DNA of 64,000 nucleotides from Candidatus Bathyarchaeota archaeon (GCA_026414485.1 JAOAIX010000001.1:151502-215501); one strand, 5' to 3'. Shown: positions 25,460-34,349, numbered from the stretch's first letter. Numbers and translations: made by a program. Notes: generated by a model from the letters alone, not told the origin.

Positions 25460-26275
25460 CTACGCAGCCTTCGGGTAAGAACCTAAAATTTTAATAAACG
25501 CTGCGTATCTCCCAAGGGCTTGCAATGCTTCACTGCAATGTGCTTCGCTTCGATGTCCCTCAAAATCTAGATAAAAATTGTATTCCCAAGGTGTACGCTT
25601 AGTGGGTCTAGATTCAATCTTTGTTAAGTTAATGTTTCTTTTAGCAAATTCGCCCAACGCATGATATAGCGAACCTGGTTCGTGAACAGCAGCAAAAATT
25701 ATGGACGTCTTGTCTTTACCGGTCAGTGGCGAGTCCTCTTTAGCTAAAACAAAGAACCTTGTGTAGTTCTCTTTGTTATCGGCGATGTCCCGGGCAAGAA
25801 TTTTCATATCGTAAATTTCTGCTGCTCGCTCACTGGCAACTGCAGCAGCGGTTTTTAACCCCTTCTCTTTAAGCATCTTTACACTGCCGGCGGTGTCATA
25901 TGTAGGAATCATTTCACGCCCAAATTTTTCCAGAAAATTCCTACACTGCGCCAGTGCTTGTGGATGCGAATAAACCGCTTTTACTTCTTCCAATTTAGTA
26001 CTGGGATTAGCTATGAGGCAGTGCTCAATTTTCACGATTACTTCTCCACAAACTTTTAAATCATACTCCAGAAAAAGGTCATAGTTCTGATTAACGCTAC
26101 CTTCCAATGAATTCTCCACAGGCACTACCCCGTAAGGAACCTCATTTTTGACCACGCTTTCAAAAACGCTTCTAAAATCCTTGCAAGGTTTCACTGTAGT
26201 CTGTGCACCGAAGAATTTGTAGACTGCGCTTTCGCTGTATGCCCCACGTTCTCCTTGGAAAGCTACCATTTTCAA
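25460..26275 (-). CDS. pheA: Prephenate dehydratase with ACT domain
   Basis: Converts prephenate to phenylpyruvate. 271 residues: FQGERGAYSESA at the N terminus, GVVPVENSLEGSV, HPQALAQCRNF, the catalytic NYTRFFVL, then a C-terminal ACT domain with the phenylalanine-binding ESRP motif (KIESRPTKRTPWEYNFY), so feedback inhibition by phenylalanine is expected. It is the last gene of the leuC-leuD-leuB-leuA operon and overlaps leuA by 4 bp, rather than sitting in the aromatic operon. Confidence 0.95.
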   Translation of the reverse strand: MKMVAFQGERGAYSESAVYKFFGAQTTVKPCKDFRSVFESVVKNEVPYGVVPVENSLEGSVNQNYDLFLEYDLKVCGEVIVKIEHCLIANPSTKLEEVKAVYSHPQALAQCRNFLEKFGREMIPTYDTAGSVKMLKEKGLKTAAAVASERAAEIYDMKILARDIADNKENYTRFFVLAKEDSPLTGKDKTSIIFAAVHEPGSLYHALGEFAKRNINLTKIESRPTKRTPWEYNFYLDFEGHRSEAHCSEALQALGRYAAFIKILGSYPKAA

Positions 26276-27813
26276 TTTTTATTTACCTGCTTTCGGTTTT
26301 TAAGTAGGCACTTGTTTATGCCATTTATCATAGCCTCTACGCTGGCCATGACAATGTCCTCTCTGGCTGCACGGGCTGACACAATGTGCCCTTTTTCATC
26401 TTCTACTTTAATCACAACTTCAGCAACAGCGTTCGAACCGCCTGTTATGGCTTCTAAACGATATTCATTTAGTCTGACCTTCTCTAAACTGTGAGTCAGC
26501 TTAGTTATCGCTTTAAGTACAGCATCTACAGGTCCAACTCCTGTTTCTGCTGCTATGTACTCTTTTCCATCTAAAATTAAGCGAACAGAGGCTGTTGGAA
26601 TAACTTTGACGCCTGTCATAACGGCTAAATCACAAAGTTCCACAATTTTTTCTTCCTTAATCACTTCACCCATAACTGCTGACGCCAGCGCAATTAAATC
26701 AGCGTCGGTGACCATTTTGCCTTTGTCACCTAAGTCTTTTATTCGTTTTACAATTTCTTTCAACTGTTCTTCGGTTGGGTATATTCCGATTTCTTCAAGT
26801 TCAGCTTTAATGCCTCGCGTTCCGGCTAGTTTCCCCGCCACCAACTTTCGTGTGCGTCCAACTAGCTCTGGATCTATAGGTTCAAACGTGAGAGGTTTAA
26901 CTGTGACTCCCCTTGTGTGAATACCTGACTCATGGGCGAAGGCGTTTTCACCTACAATAGCTTTGTTGGCTTGAACCGGAATTCCTGTTAATGTTGACAC
27001 CATACGAGAGGTACTGTAGAGTAGCCGTGTGTTTACTTTTGTTTTCATCTTGTAAATTACGTGTAAAGCCATCACGGTCTCTTCCAGCGAGGCATTTCCC
27101 GCTCTTTCACCTAAACCGTTAATAGTGCAGTGCACCTGAGTTGCCCCTGCCTCAACAGCTGCTAACGAGTTGGCAACTGCCATGCCAAAATCGTCATGGC
27201 AGTGAACGCTGATAGGTACTTTGACGACGTTTTTGAGCTCTTCTACAAGTGTACCCATGGTTTTAGGAATCATGATACCCACGGTGTCAGGCACGTTTAA
27301 GCGATCCATGCCTGCATCTTCTGCGGCTTTGCAAACTTTTTTCAAGAAAGGCACTTCAGACCTTGTTGCATCCATAGGTGAGAATTCGCATGTCATCCCA
27401 TGTTTTTTAATATATTCTATTGAATCCATCGCCGCGGAGATAACTTCATCCGGTGTCATGTCGACTGCATACTTCATCTGCACAGGTGATGTGGGTATAA
27501 AGACGTGAACAGTATCCACGTCACATTCTATAGCTGCGTCTATGTCTTTGCGGTTAGCGCGAGAAAGACCACAAATCTCTGGCTCCAAACCCGCTTTGAC
27601 GATTTCTTTGATGACCTTTTTTTCTCCTTCTGAAGAACTTGGAAAACCCGCTTCGATTGCGTCAACACCTAAACGACTCAACTGGCGCGCTATCTCAATT
27701 TTATCTTCAATAGTAAGAGAAACGCCGGGTGTTTGCTCGCCATCTCGAAGGGTTGTGTCAAAAATACGGATGTAGCCCGAGTTGGCGTTTTTAGTTTTCA
27801 TCCTTTTCATCAA
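26272..27813 (-). CDS. leuA: 2-isopropylmalate synthase (copy 2, in leu operon)
   Basis: 513 residues, same architecture as the copy at 7911-9458: IFDTTLRDGEQTPG, the metal-binding HCHDDFG, NGLGERAGNAS, ENAFAHESGIH, and a C-terminal LeuA dimer/allosteric domain (GPVDAVLKAI, REDIVMAS). In place of the first copy's LIVELSAEDASRSD this one has MTCEFSPMDATRSE, so the two differ at the active-site entrance. Being inside leuCDB makes isopropylmalate synthase the likely role, although citramalate or homocitrate synthase cannot be excluded. Four-base overlaps with leuB and pheA. Confidence 0.88.
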   Translation of the reverse strand: MMKRMKTKNANSGYIRIFDTTLRDGEQTPGVSLTIEDKIEIARQLSRLGVDAIEAGFPSSSEGEKKVIKEIVKAGLEPEICGLSRANRKDIDAAIECDVDTVHVFIPTSPVQMKYAVDMTPDEVISAAMDSIEYIKKHGMTCEFSPMDATRSEVPFLKKVCKAAEDAGMDRLNVPDTVGIMIPKTMGTLVEELKNVVKVPISVHCHDDFGMAVANSLAAVEAGATQVHCTINGLGERAGNASLEETVMALHVIYKMKTKVNTRLLYSTSRMVSTLTGIPVQANKAIVGENAFAHESGIHTRGVTVKPLTFEPIDPELVGRTRKLVAGKLAGTRGIKAELEEIGIYPTEEQLKEIVKRIKDLGDKGKMVTDADLIALASAVMGEVIKEEKIVELCDLAVMTGVKVIPTASVRLILDGKEYIAAETGVGPVDAVLKAITKLTHSLEKVRLNEYRLEAITGGSNAVAEVVIKVEDEKGHIVSARAAREDIVMASVEAMINGINKCLLKNRKQVNKN

Positions 27814-28844
27814 CCAGTATTTTCCGCCAGAACTGTGGCGATGGCTTCAGCCATGCCTAACGTTGTTTTGTTTCCACCCAAGTCGGGAACCGTGTTGCGA
27901 CTAAGTAACGTTTGAACCACTGCGTTTTCTACAGCTGCTGCTGCTTTTGTACATTTTTCGTCACTATATCTTTCGCCAAGCCAATTCAGCATCATCTTAG
28001 CCGCAAGAATCATGGACAGAGGATTTGCAGTTTGTTTTCCTGCTCTGTTTGGCGCTGAACCGTGAATTGGTTCAAATAGCGCAAAGTTGTCTCCTATGTT
28101 TGCGCCAGGTGCCATACCTAAACCTCCTACGAGTTGTGCTGCTTCATCACTAAGTATGTCCCCAAACATGTTACAGGTACAAAGTACATCAAAATCTTGG
28201 GGTTCTTTTATGAGTCGCATAGAGGCTGCATCTACGTATAATTCATTGAAAACTATGTCTGGGTATTGTTTGGAAACTTCGCGACATACACTAGCAAATA
28301 AGCCATCGGTTATGCGCATAACATTTGCTTTGTGTATAGCAGTAACTTTCTTTTTACCATTGCGTAGCCGTGCAATTTCAAAAGCTTTCTTGGCTATGCG
28401 TTCACAGGCTCTGCGGCTAATAACTCTTATGCATATGGTTGTGTCACCTAATGAATGCTCAAGACCCTTGTAGACATCTTCAGTGTTTTCACGAACAAAA
28501 ATCATATCAATGTCAGGTCTTGCTGCAGTTGTAGCAGGATAAGTTTTTATGGGGCGCAAGTTAGCATAGAGGTCAAACATCAACCTAAGTTTAACTATCA
28601 CGTCAGCCGCGCTTTCTCCAACGGGACCTTTTAGGCAAGCGTGAGATTCTCTGATCTTTTGTACACTGTCCTCTGGTAGGGCAATCCCTCTTTTCTCTAG
28701 ACACGTGTCCCCTGCCTCGGCGTAGAGTATGTTGAATTTTAAGCCGAATTTATGTTGAGTTGCATCTAATATTTTTAGGGTAGCTTCGGTTAATTCAGGG
28801 CCGATACCGTCACCTGGGATTAAAGATATTTTATATTCGTTCAT
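27810..28844 (-). CDS. leuB: 3-isopropylmalate dehydrogenase (isocitrate/isopropylmalate DH family)
   Basis: NAD-dependent oxidative decarboxylation of 3-isopropylmalate. 344 residues: LIPGDGIGPELTEA, LRPIKTYP, FVRENTEDVYKGLEH, the IHKANVMRITDGLF catalytic lysine region, and GDILSDEAAQLVGGLGMAPGANIGD followed by EPIHGSAPNRAGK. The family also contains homoisocitrate and methylmalate dehydrogenases; the neighbours leuC, leuD and leuA decide the call. It may also serve the citramalate route to isoleucine. Confidence 0.92.
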   Translation of the reverse strand: MNEYKISLIPGDGIGPELTEATLKILDATQHKFGLKFNILYAEAGDTCLEKRGIALPEDSVQKIRESHACLKGPVGESAADVIVKLRLMFDLYANLRPIKTYPATTAARPDIDMIFVRENTEDVYKGLEHSLGDTTICIRVISRRACERIAKKAFEIARLRNGKKKVTAIHKANVMRITDGLFASVCREVSKQYPDIVFNELYVDAASMRLIKEPQDFDVLCTCNMFGDILSDEAAQLVGGLGMAPGANIGDNFALFEPIHGSAPNRAGKQTANPLSMILAAKMMLNWLGERYSDEKCTKAAAAVENAVVQTLLSRNTVPDLGGNKTTLGMAEAIATVLAENTG

Positions 28845-29338
28845 TTTTTGTTCATCCTCTTTCGCAAGTTTTCAATTAATCCTCCATCTGTCAGTATCTC
28901 CATAATGAATGGAGGAAGTTTTGTTCCTTGGAGACTCTGATTTGTTGTTCTATTGGTTATCTTTCCCGTTTCTAGATCAACTGTTAATTCATCCCAGTCT
29001 TTTACTATGGCTGTTATGCCTCTGCATTCGATGACGGGTAACCCGATGTTTATACTGTTGCGGAAAAAGATACGCGCAAACGACTCTGCTACAATACATT
29101 GGACACCCGCGTATTTTAACGCCAACGGTGCCTGTTCTCTGCTGGAGCCGCATCCAAAATTTCTATCGCCTACAACTATTATGCCTTTTTTGGCTTTTTG
29201 CGGGAAGTCAGGGTCTAAACCTTCCATGGCGTGCTTAGCTAAATCTTTCGGGTCGATAAGCGACAGCCATTTCCCTGGCAAAATAACGTCTGTATCAATG
29301 TTCTTTCCGAATTTAATGACTTCTCCTTCAACCTTCAT
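28841..29338 (-). CDS. leuD: 3-isopropylmalate dehydratase small subunit
   Basis: 165-residue swivelling domain that pairs with LeuC. Seen: GKNIDTDVILPGKWL (substrate-specificity loop, here WLSL where characterised enzymes often have YLVY/YLRT-like residues) and DRNFGCGSSREQAPLAL, the conserved GSSR segment. ATG start 3 bp after the leuC stop; 4-bp overlap with leuB. Confidence 0.93.
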   Translation of the reverse strand: MKVEGEVIKFGKNIDTDVILPGKWLSLIDPKDLAKHAMEGLDPDFPQKAKKGIIVVGDRNFGCGSSREQAPLALKYAGVQCIVAESFARIFFRNSINIGLPVIECRGITAIVKDWDELTVDLETGKITNRTTNQSLQGTKLPPFIMEILTDGGLIENLRKRMNKK

Positions 29339-29341
29339 TGG

Positions 29342-30604
29342 TTAAGCCTCCACTTCTCTTGGATCTGTTAAACTTCCCTTTAACGCTGAGGCTGCTACAG
29401 TTGCCGGCGACGCCAAGTAAACATTTGCTTCTGGGCTACCCATTCTCCCGATGAAGTTTCTGTTGGATGTACTAACACAGACTTCGCCTGAAGCTAATAG
29501 CCCAATGTGTCCACCTAGGCATGGACCGCAAGTTGCGCCGCAAACGAGAGCTCCTGCATCCGTGAAAACTTCAATTAACCCTTCTTTTATTGCTTGCGCG
29601 TATACTTCTTGGGATGCAGGGATTACCAATGTTCTGACGCCCTGCTTGACTTTTTTGCCTTTCAGAATTTGAGCAGCGATACGTAGATCTTCTATGCGGC
29701 CGTTGGTGCATGAACCTATAAAGGCTTGGTTGATTTCTACATTTCCCACTTTAGAAATCGATTTCACATTGTCCACTGAACTCGGGCAAGCAACCTGGGG
29801 CTCTAAATCGTCCACGTTTATTTCTATTGTCTTCTCGTATTTTGAGTTCACATCGCTCTTAAGCCATCTATAATCAGAAGTTTTGGCTATTCGGCTACTC
29901 AGAAACTTGATAGTTGTTTCGTCAGGTTCCACTATGCCATTCTTGGCTCCCATCTCAACAGCCATATTGCAAAGCGTCATTCTCCCTGCTATGCTCATAT
30001 TTCGAACGGTGGACCCTGTGAACTCTGTGCTCTTATAAGTTGCCCCATCAACACCAACTTTGCCAATTATGTATAGAATCAGATCCTTTGGCGTAACATA
30101 TCTTTGGAATTGCCCCTCCACGTTGAATTTTATAGTCTCAGGTACCTTGAGCCAAATTTTTCCTGTAGCAAATACAGCCGCCGCCTCAGTTGAACCTATG
30201 CCTGTAGCAAAAGCGCCAAACGCGCCGTAGGTGCATGTGTGGGAATCTGCGCCAACAATCACCATGCCCGGTTCAACGTAACCTTTCTCGGGCATAACTT
30301 GGTGACATATGCCGCCTTCCCCTACGTCGTATAAGCGTATGTTTTGTTCTTTTGCAAATTTTCGGAGCATCTTGTGCAGTTCAGCCATTTTTACGGATTC
30401 AGCTGGAATTTGATGATCCAGAATTATCACTACTTTTTTGCTGTCCCAAACCTTGTTTATGCCTATTTTTTTGAAGGCTTCTATAGCTAAAGGACCTGTT
30501 AGGTCGTGAACCATTACTACGTTCACGTTTGCATCCACAATTTCGCCAGCTTGGACTGTGGATCTCCCTGAAGCTTTAGCTAAGATTTTTTCTGTAATAT
30601 TCAT
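29342..30604 (-). CDS. leuC: 3-isopropylmalate dehydratase large subunit
   Basis: Aconitase-family enzyme that isomerises 2- to 3-isopropylmalate. 420 residues, the archaeal stand-alone length. The three [4Fe-4S] cysteines are visible in GSCTNGR (one) and GATCGPCLGGH (two); other motifs are VVMVHDLTGP, ILDHQIPAES, GADSHTCTYGAFG and STSNRNFIGRMGS. ATG preceded by GAGGA. First gene of the leuCDBA-pheA operon, with its own promoter and a dyad just upstream. Confidence 0.94.
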   Translation of the reverse strand: MNITEKILAKASGRSTVQAGEIVDANVNVVMVHDLTGPLAIEAFKKIGINKVWDSKKVVIILDHQIPAESVKMAELHKMLRKFAKEQNIRLYDVGEGGICHQVMPEKGYVEPGMVIVGADSHTCTYGAFGAFATGIGSTEAAAVFATGKIWLKVPETIKFNVEGQFQRYVTPKDLILYIIGKVGVDGATYKSTEFTGSTVRNMSIAGRMTLCNMAVEMGAKNGIVEPDETTIKFLSSRIAKTSDYRWLKSDVNSKYEKTIEINVDDLEPQVACPSSVDNVKSISKVGNVEINQAFIGSCTNGRIEDLRIAAQILKGKKVKQGVRTLVIPASQEVYAQAIKEGLIEVFTDAGALVCGATCGPCLGGHIGLLASGEVCVSTSNRNFIGRMGSPEANVYLASPATVAASALKGSLTDPREVEA

Positions 30605-30680
30605 TCTTTATTCCTCTAGATTAATTGAAATATGTACATCTTTTTTCTGGTTTCCACTTCTTAAGTCGCGAAGTTAAGGG

Positions 30681-30692
30681 TTTCTATAAGTT
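30681..30692 (-). promoter_or_regulatory. TATA box of the leuCDBA-pheA operon
   Basis: On the minus strand AACTTATAGAAA is the best TATA-like element in the 189-base gap before leuC. It predicts a transcript start around 30660 and a leader of about 55 bases carrying the GAGGA ribosome-binding site. Confidence 0.5.
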
Positions 30693-30693
30693 A

Positions 30694-30719
30694 GCAGTTG
30701 TTTCTAACGTTGCAACTGC
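30694..30719 (-). promoter_or_regulatory. Dyad immediately upstream of the leuC TATA box
   Basis: GCAGTTG (30694-30700) and CAACTGC (30713-30719) form perfect 7-base arms with a 12-base spacer. The element lies directly upstream of the TATA box relative to transcription, where an archaeal activator such as an Lrp/AsnC protein would bind. Binding is inference. Confidence 0.35.
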
Positions 30720-30793
30720 AAATTATGAACTGTTTGTTCTCTTGAAGGTTCACAAGACTGAGTTAATAAAGGATAAAAGCACCCTTCTTATGG

Positions 30794-31306
30794 CTATTCA
30801 TCTACGTTTCCCGCTTGCCCTCCCCGTGAAAGAGCGGTTATGCCTGTTCTAGCGAGTTCTATTATACCAAAGGTTTTCATAAGGTTCAGAAACGCATCAA
30901 TTTTGTCTGAAGTGCCCGTGATCTCCACCATCAAGCTTACAGGAGAGACGTCAACTACTCGTCCTCTGAAAACGTGAACACAACTGATTATGTCTGACCT
31001 TTCTTTTGCAGTTGGTGCATTAATTTTTACAAGTGCCAATTCACGCGTGACAATACTGTCGGGGTCTAACTCCGCTACACCTACCACATCCACCAGTTTA
31101 TCTAGCTGTTTAACAACTTGGTCTAGGGTTTTCTCGTCTGCTGAGACAGTTATAGTTATACGTGCAAGATCCCGCTCTTCTGTGGGTCCAACCGTTATGC
31201 TTTCGATGTTAAAGTTGCGTCTACGGAACAGGTTAGAGACGCTGTGGAGAACGCCCGGTTTGTTTTCAACTATAGCTGAAACTACTCTGGTTTTTCCCGA
31301 CTCCAT
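30794..31306 (-). CDS. ilvN: Acetolactate synthase regulatory (small) subunit
   Basis: 170 residues: an N-terminal ACT domain (VSAIVENKPGVLHSVSNLFRRRNFNIESITVG) that senses valine/branched-chain amino acids, and a C-terminal ferredoxin-like domain with ELALVKINAP and ITGTSDKIDAFLNLMKTFGIIELARTG. It regulates IlvB. The start codon shares one base with the ilvB stop (TAATG), so translation is coupled. Confidence 0.94.
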   Translation of the reverse strand: MESGKTRVVSAIVENKPGVLHSVSNLFRRRNFNIESITVGPTEERDLARITITVSADEKTLDQVVKQLDKLVDVVGVAELDPDSIVTRELALVKINAPTAKERSDIISCVHVFRGRVVDVSPVSLMVEITGTSDKIDAFLNLMKTFGIIELARTGITALSRGGQAGNVDE

Positions 31307-33003
31307 TAATAATCCCCTCTTTGCTGTGGTAAACCGCAGCCTGGAGGTACAAACGGCACCACGTCTTCTTCAGAGCCTATGGGTACATCGATTACTGTTG
31401 TGACTTTGCTTTTAAGCGCTTCTTTTATTGCTTTTTGAAATTCTGATATGGAGCCTACTCTGAAGCCTTGGGCGCCGTATGCCTCGGCAAGTTTAACGAA
31501 GTCAGGCGTTTTACCTAGATGTACTGCCATGTAACGTTTGTTGTAGAGTGTTCTTTGCCATTGGGCTACCATGCCCAGAACTGAATTATTTAGTACAATT
31601 ACTGTTACAGGTATGTTTTCCATGACTGAGCACGCCAGTTCTTGCTCGGTCATTATGAAGCTGCCGTCTCCTGCGATGTCTACGACTGTTCTGCTTGGGA
31701 AGGCAACTTTGGCGCCTAAGGCAGCGGGAAAACCAAAACCCATTGTGCCTAAGCCGCCTGAACTGATGAAAGTTCGCGGTTTGAGAGCTTGGAAGTAAAG
31801 TGCAGACCACATCTGATTTTGTCCTACTTCGGTTGTAACTATTGCATCTTGAGGCAGTAGCTTTCTTAGTTCAAAGAGTAGCGTTTTTGGAACCAAATCT
31901 TTTGGTAAGTCTTTTATCAGAGGGCTCAGTTTTTCTTTTACTTCCTTCACTCTTTTAACCCATGCCGTCTCTTTTCTCTTTGGCAGAGCTCGAGATAATG
32001 TTTCATACAGAATACGTAGAGACTTTTTTGCGTCGCCTACTATGGGTACATCCACGTCAACATTTTTTCCAATTTCAGCGGCGTCAATGTCGATGTGAAT
32101 CTTTTTAGCGTTTGGACAGAATGTGTCCAAATTAGCGGTTGCTCGATCAGAGAATCTGGTTCCCACAGCCAACAGCACATCAGTTTCAGAAATTAACCTG
32201 TTGGCAGCAGGGTTTCCATGCATACCTATACTGCCCACAGATAGAGGGTGCCCTTCGGGGAATGCTCCTTTACCCATAAAAGTAGTTGCGACGGGCGCCA
32301 TCAACAAATCTGATATTTGCATCAACTCGTCAGAGGCGTTAGCTGTTATTACTCCACCTCCCGCTAAGATTATAGGTTGCTCAGCTTTAGTTAGTAGCTC
32401 TACGGCTCTACTAATCTGAGCCAAATCCGGATCTGTTACTAAATTGTAGCCCCTTGCATCAATTCGGTTTGTGAAATCCATCTCAGCATTTTCTGTTTGT
32501 ACATTTTTAGGCAGATCAATCAGCACAGGTCCAGGTCTACCTGTTGTTGCTATGTAAAATGCAGTGTTGACAATTTTTGGTATATCTGCCGCGTTTCTTA
32601 CTTGATAGTTTTGTTTGGTAATGGGTGTCGTGATGCCAATTATGTCTGCTTCTTGGAAGGCATCTCTGCCAATCATGTAGGATGTGTTTACGCCTTTGGA
32701 TGGTACTTGTCCTGTCAAGGCGATAAGTGGCGAGGAGTCCATGTAGGCATTTGCGATTCCGGTAACTAGGTTCGTTGCGCCTGGTCCTGACGTTGCCATG
32801 CATACTCCTGGTCTGCCGCTGGCACGTGCATAGCCTTCAGCTGCGTGCGCTGCGCATTGCTCATGCCGGCTGAGTATATGGCGGATGTTTTTGTTACCGC
32901 ATAAAACGTCATATATTGGAAGTACTGCTCCGCCAAGTATGCCGAATATCACTTCTACTTTTTGGTTTTCAAGGGATTTTATCAGGGCATTTGCTCCGTT
33001 CAT
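31306..33003 (-). CDS. ilvB: Acetolactate synthase catalytic (large) subunit
   Basis: ThDP enzyme that condenses pyruvate with pyruvate or 2-oxobutyrate. About 565 residues: the N-terminal GANALIKSLE...FGILGG (PYR domain), HEQCAAHAAEGYARASG with the catalytic Glu, GPGATNLVTGIANAYMDS, a central FAD-binding domain (TSYMIGRDAFQEAD), and the ThDP/Mg motif GDGSFIMTEQEL...NNS near the C terminus. A GTG at 33021 would extend it, but the TATA box at 33031-33040 predicts the transcript start near 33008, so I choose the ATG at 33003, which also matches the usual MNGA N terminus. Confidence 0.95.
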   Translation of the reverse strand: MNGANALIKSLENQKVEVIFGILGGAVLPIYDVLCGNKNIRHILSRHEQCAAHAAEGYARASGRPGVCMATSGPGATNLVTGIANAYMDSSPLIALTGQVPSKGVNTSYMIGRDAFQEADIIGITTPITKQNYQVRNAADIPKIVNTAFYIATTGRPGPVLIDLPKNVQTENAEMDFTNRIDARGYNLVTDPDLAQISRAVELLTKAEQPIILAGGGVITANASDELMQISDLLMAPVATTFMGKGAFPEGHPLSVGSIGMHGNPAANRLISETDVLLAVGTRFSDRATANLDTFCPNAKKIHIDIDAAEIGKNVDVDVPIVGDAKKSLRILYETLSRALPKRKETAWVKRVKEVKEKLSPLIKDLPKDLVPKTLLFELRKLLPQDAIVTTEVGQNQMWSALYFQALKPRTFISSGGLGTMGFGFPAALGAKVAFPSRTVVDIAGDGSFIMTEQELACSVMENIPVTVIVLNNSVLGMVAQWQRTLYNKRYMAVHLGKTPDFVKLAEAYGAQGFRVGSISEFQKAIKEALKSKVTTVIDVPIGSEEDVVPFVPPGCGLPQQRGDY

Positions 33004-33030
33004 TTTGATCGTTTTTGGCACCTTCTCTAG

Positions 33031-33040
33031 TTTATAGCAT
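33031..33040 (-). promoter_or_regulatory. TATA box of ilvB-ilvN
   Basis: Minus strand ATGCTATAAA. Its spacing to the ATG at 33003 implies an almost leaderless transcript. Confidence 0.5.
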
Positions 33041-33199
33041 ATTTTTTTGCTCTACAGAAAATTGTTGTGGGGAATTAGATGAGTCTTTTTTGTGTCTCTC
33101 AGAGGATAGACTGAACAAAACGGCGAACGAATACTGCATTGAGGTGGCGATCCCTCACGTTCTTTCCCCCAAGTTATAGAGCTTTCCTTAGTGATAGCT

Positions 33200-33255
33200 C
33201 AGAAAACAGATAAAAAGCTTGTGGTACCTACAGAGGTCGCTGTTTTAGTTTTCTG
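33200..33255. repeat. Inverted repeat downstream of rlmE
   Basis: CAGAAAAC (33200-33207) and GTTTTCTG (33248-33255) are perfect 8-base inverted arms 40 bases apart, just past the rlmE stop. It may form a 3' stem in the rlmE message; nothing else is recognised in this 261-base gap. Confidence 0.35.
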
Positions 33256-33264
33256 CACAGTTTA

Positions 33265-33936
33265 CTAATTAGTATGAGTGGCGGTTTTTTGGAAATTAAT
33301 TTCGTTTTCAGGTGCCTTAAAACCTAATGCTAAAATGTACATTTCCGAGCTTTGGGCTCGGCTTGCTTTTGGTTTGATTAATTTTACTTCTTCGAACTGT
33401 TGCTTAAGTTTTTTAACGAAATCGTTCATTAAGTCGCCTTCAAAAACCTTCACGAAGAATGTTCCGTCCGGGCGCAGAATTTTCTGTGCTGTTTCCAAAG
33501 CTTTTGTAGCTAAATCTATTTGTTTAGCGTGGTCAACTTCCCAGACGCCAGATATATTTGGCGACATATCTGAAAGTACAACATCGGCTTTTCGAGGTAG
33601 AAAACTTTGAATTTGATTTATTGTTTCCGTCTCAGTTATGTCTGCAACGATTGTTCTTATGTAAGGTTGTACAAAGGGTTCTATCGGTTTGAGATCCACG
33701 CCTAAAACGAAGCCTTTTTTTCCAGCAACTTTTCTGGCTGCCTGAATCCAACCCCCAGGCGCAGCGCCTAGATCCACGACGACGTCGCCATATTTTATGA
33801 AGTGATACTTGTTTATGGTTTGAGATAATTTGTAGGTTGCCCTAGAACGGTAATTTTCAGCTTTAGCTTTTTTGTAGTAGTATTCGTTTTTTCTCTCTTT
33901 GATCCAAGCTTTGGATTTTGGCACCCAAGTTGTCAC
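33265..33936 (-). CDS. rlmE: RlmE/FtsJ-type rRNA 2'-O-methyltransferase
   Basis: 223 residues. SAM-dependent methylation of the ribose of a 23S rRNA uridine (bacterial RlmE) or an equivalent archaeal target. Seen: YRSRATYKLSQ (catalytic Lys), VVDLGAAPGGW (motif I), VVLSDMSPNISG (catalytic Asp) and FFVKVFEG (catalytic Lys), giving the K-D-K-E tetrad pattern. GTG start 8 bp after the TFE-beta-like gene, so probably one transcript with it. A C-terminal extension is short and lacks a TRAM domain. Confidence 0.9.
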   Translation of the reverse strand: MTTWVPKSKAWIKERKNEYYYKKAKAENYRSRATYKLSQTINKYHFIKYGDVVVDLGAAPGGWIQAARKVAGKKGFVLGVDLKPIEPFVQPYIRTIVADITETETINQIQSFLPRKADVVLSDMSPNISGVWEVDHAKQIDLATKALETAQKILRPDGTFFVKVFEGDLMNDFVKKLKQQFEEVKLIKPKASRAQSSEMYILALGFKAPENEINFQKTATHTN

Positions 33937-33944
33937 CTGTTCAT

Positions 33945-34316
33945 TTAAGAGTCTGGTCTATTTGGTTCCTTGTCTAATGACATAATCCAACTGGTGAGTT
34001 TTTCGCAGCTTTTAGGCGAGATTGCAGTGGTAGGGTCACATTTAGGGTTGTCTTGACACATCAAGCAGGGGCAGTCGACTATTGTTTCTATGCTGGCAGG
34101 CATCCTTTTTGGGTAGAGTCTATATGTCCATCGTCCGCCTTCCAGTTCTTTTTCTCTGCGAATCAAGCCTTTTTCCTCCAATTTGATTGCTACTCGAGAG
34201 CCTTCTCTACTACTGGCGCCTAGTTCTCGCCACAATTCTGATTGGAGTACACCTTTACTGCCTGTATTGACCACAAAATGAAGTGCCCTCTGCTCCAGGT
34301 CATTACGTTTAGGCAT
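33945..34316 (-). CDS. TFE-beta-like (RPC34/RPC39-type) winged-helix Fe-S protein
   Basis: 123 residues. The N-terminal 70 form a winged helix (LQSELWRELGASSREGSRVAIKLEEKGLIRR, then a basic wing GRWTYRLYPKR). The C terminus has a cysteine cluster Cys82, Cys84, Cys87, Cys93 and Cys104 within CPCLMC...CDPTTAISPKSCEKLTSWI. Winged helix plus an ISP-x-x-C Fe-S module is the layout of archaeal TFE-beta and eukaryotic RPC39, which help open the promoter with RNA polymerase. The TATA box at 34340-34349 makes the ATG nearly leaderless. A generic MarR-type regulator is the alternative, but the cysteine module argues against it. Confidence 0.7.
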   Translation of the reverse strand: MPKRNDLEQRALHFVVNTGSKGVLQSELWRELGASSREGSRVAIKLEEKGLIRREKELEGGRWTYRLYPKRMPASIETIVDCPCLMCQDNPKCDPTTAISPKSCEKLTSWIMSLDKEPNRPDS

Positions 34317-34339
34317 GTTGTATCAATTCCACTTTTTGC

Positions 34340-34349
34340 ATTATATATG
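34340..34349 (-). promoter_or_regulatory. TATA box of the TFE-beta-like gene
   Basis: Minus strand CATATATAAT, centred about 28 bases before the ATG at 34316, consistent with a leaderless message. Confidence 0.5.
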
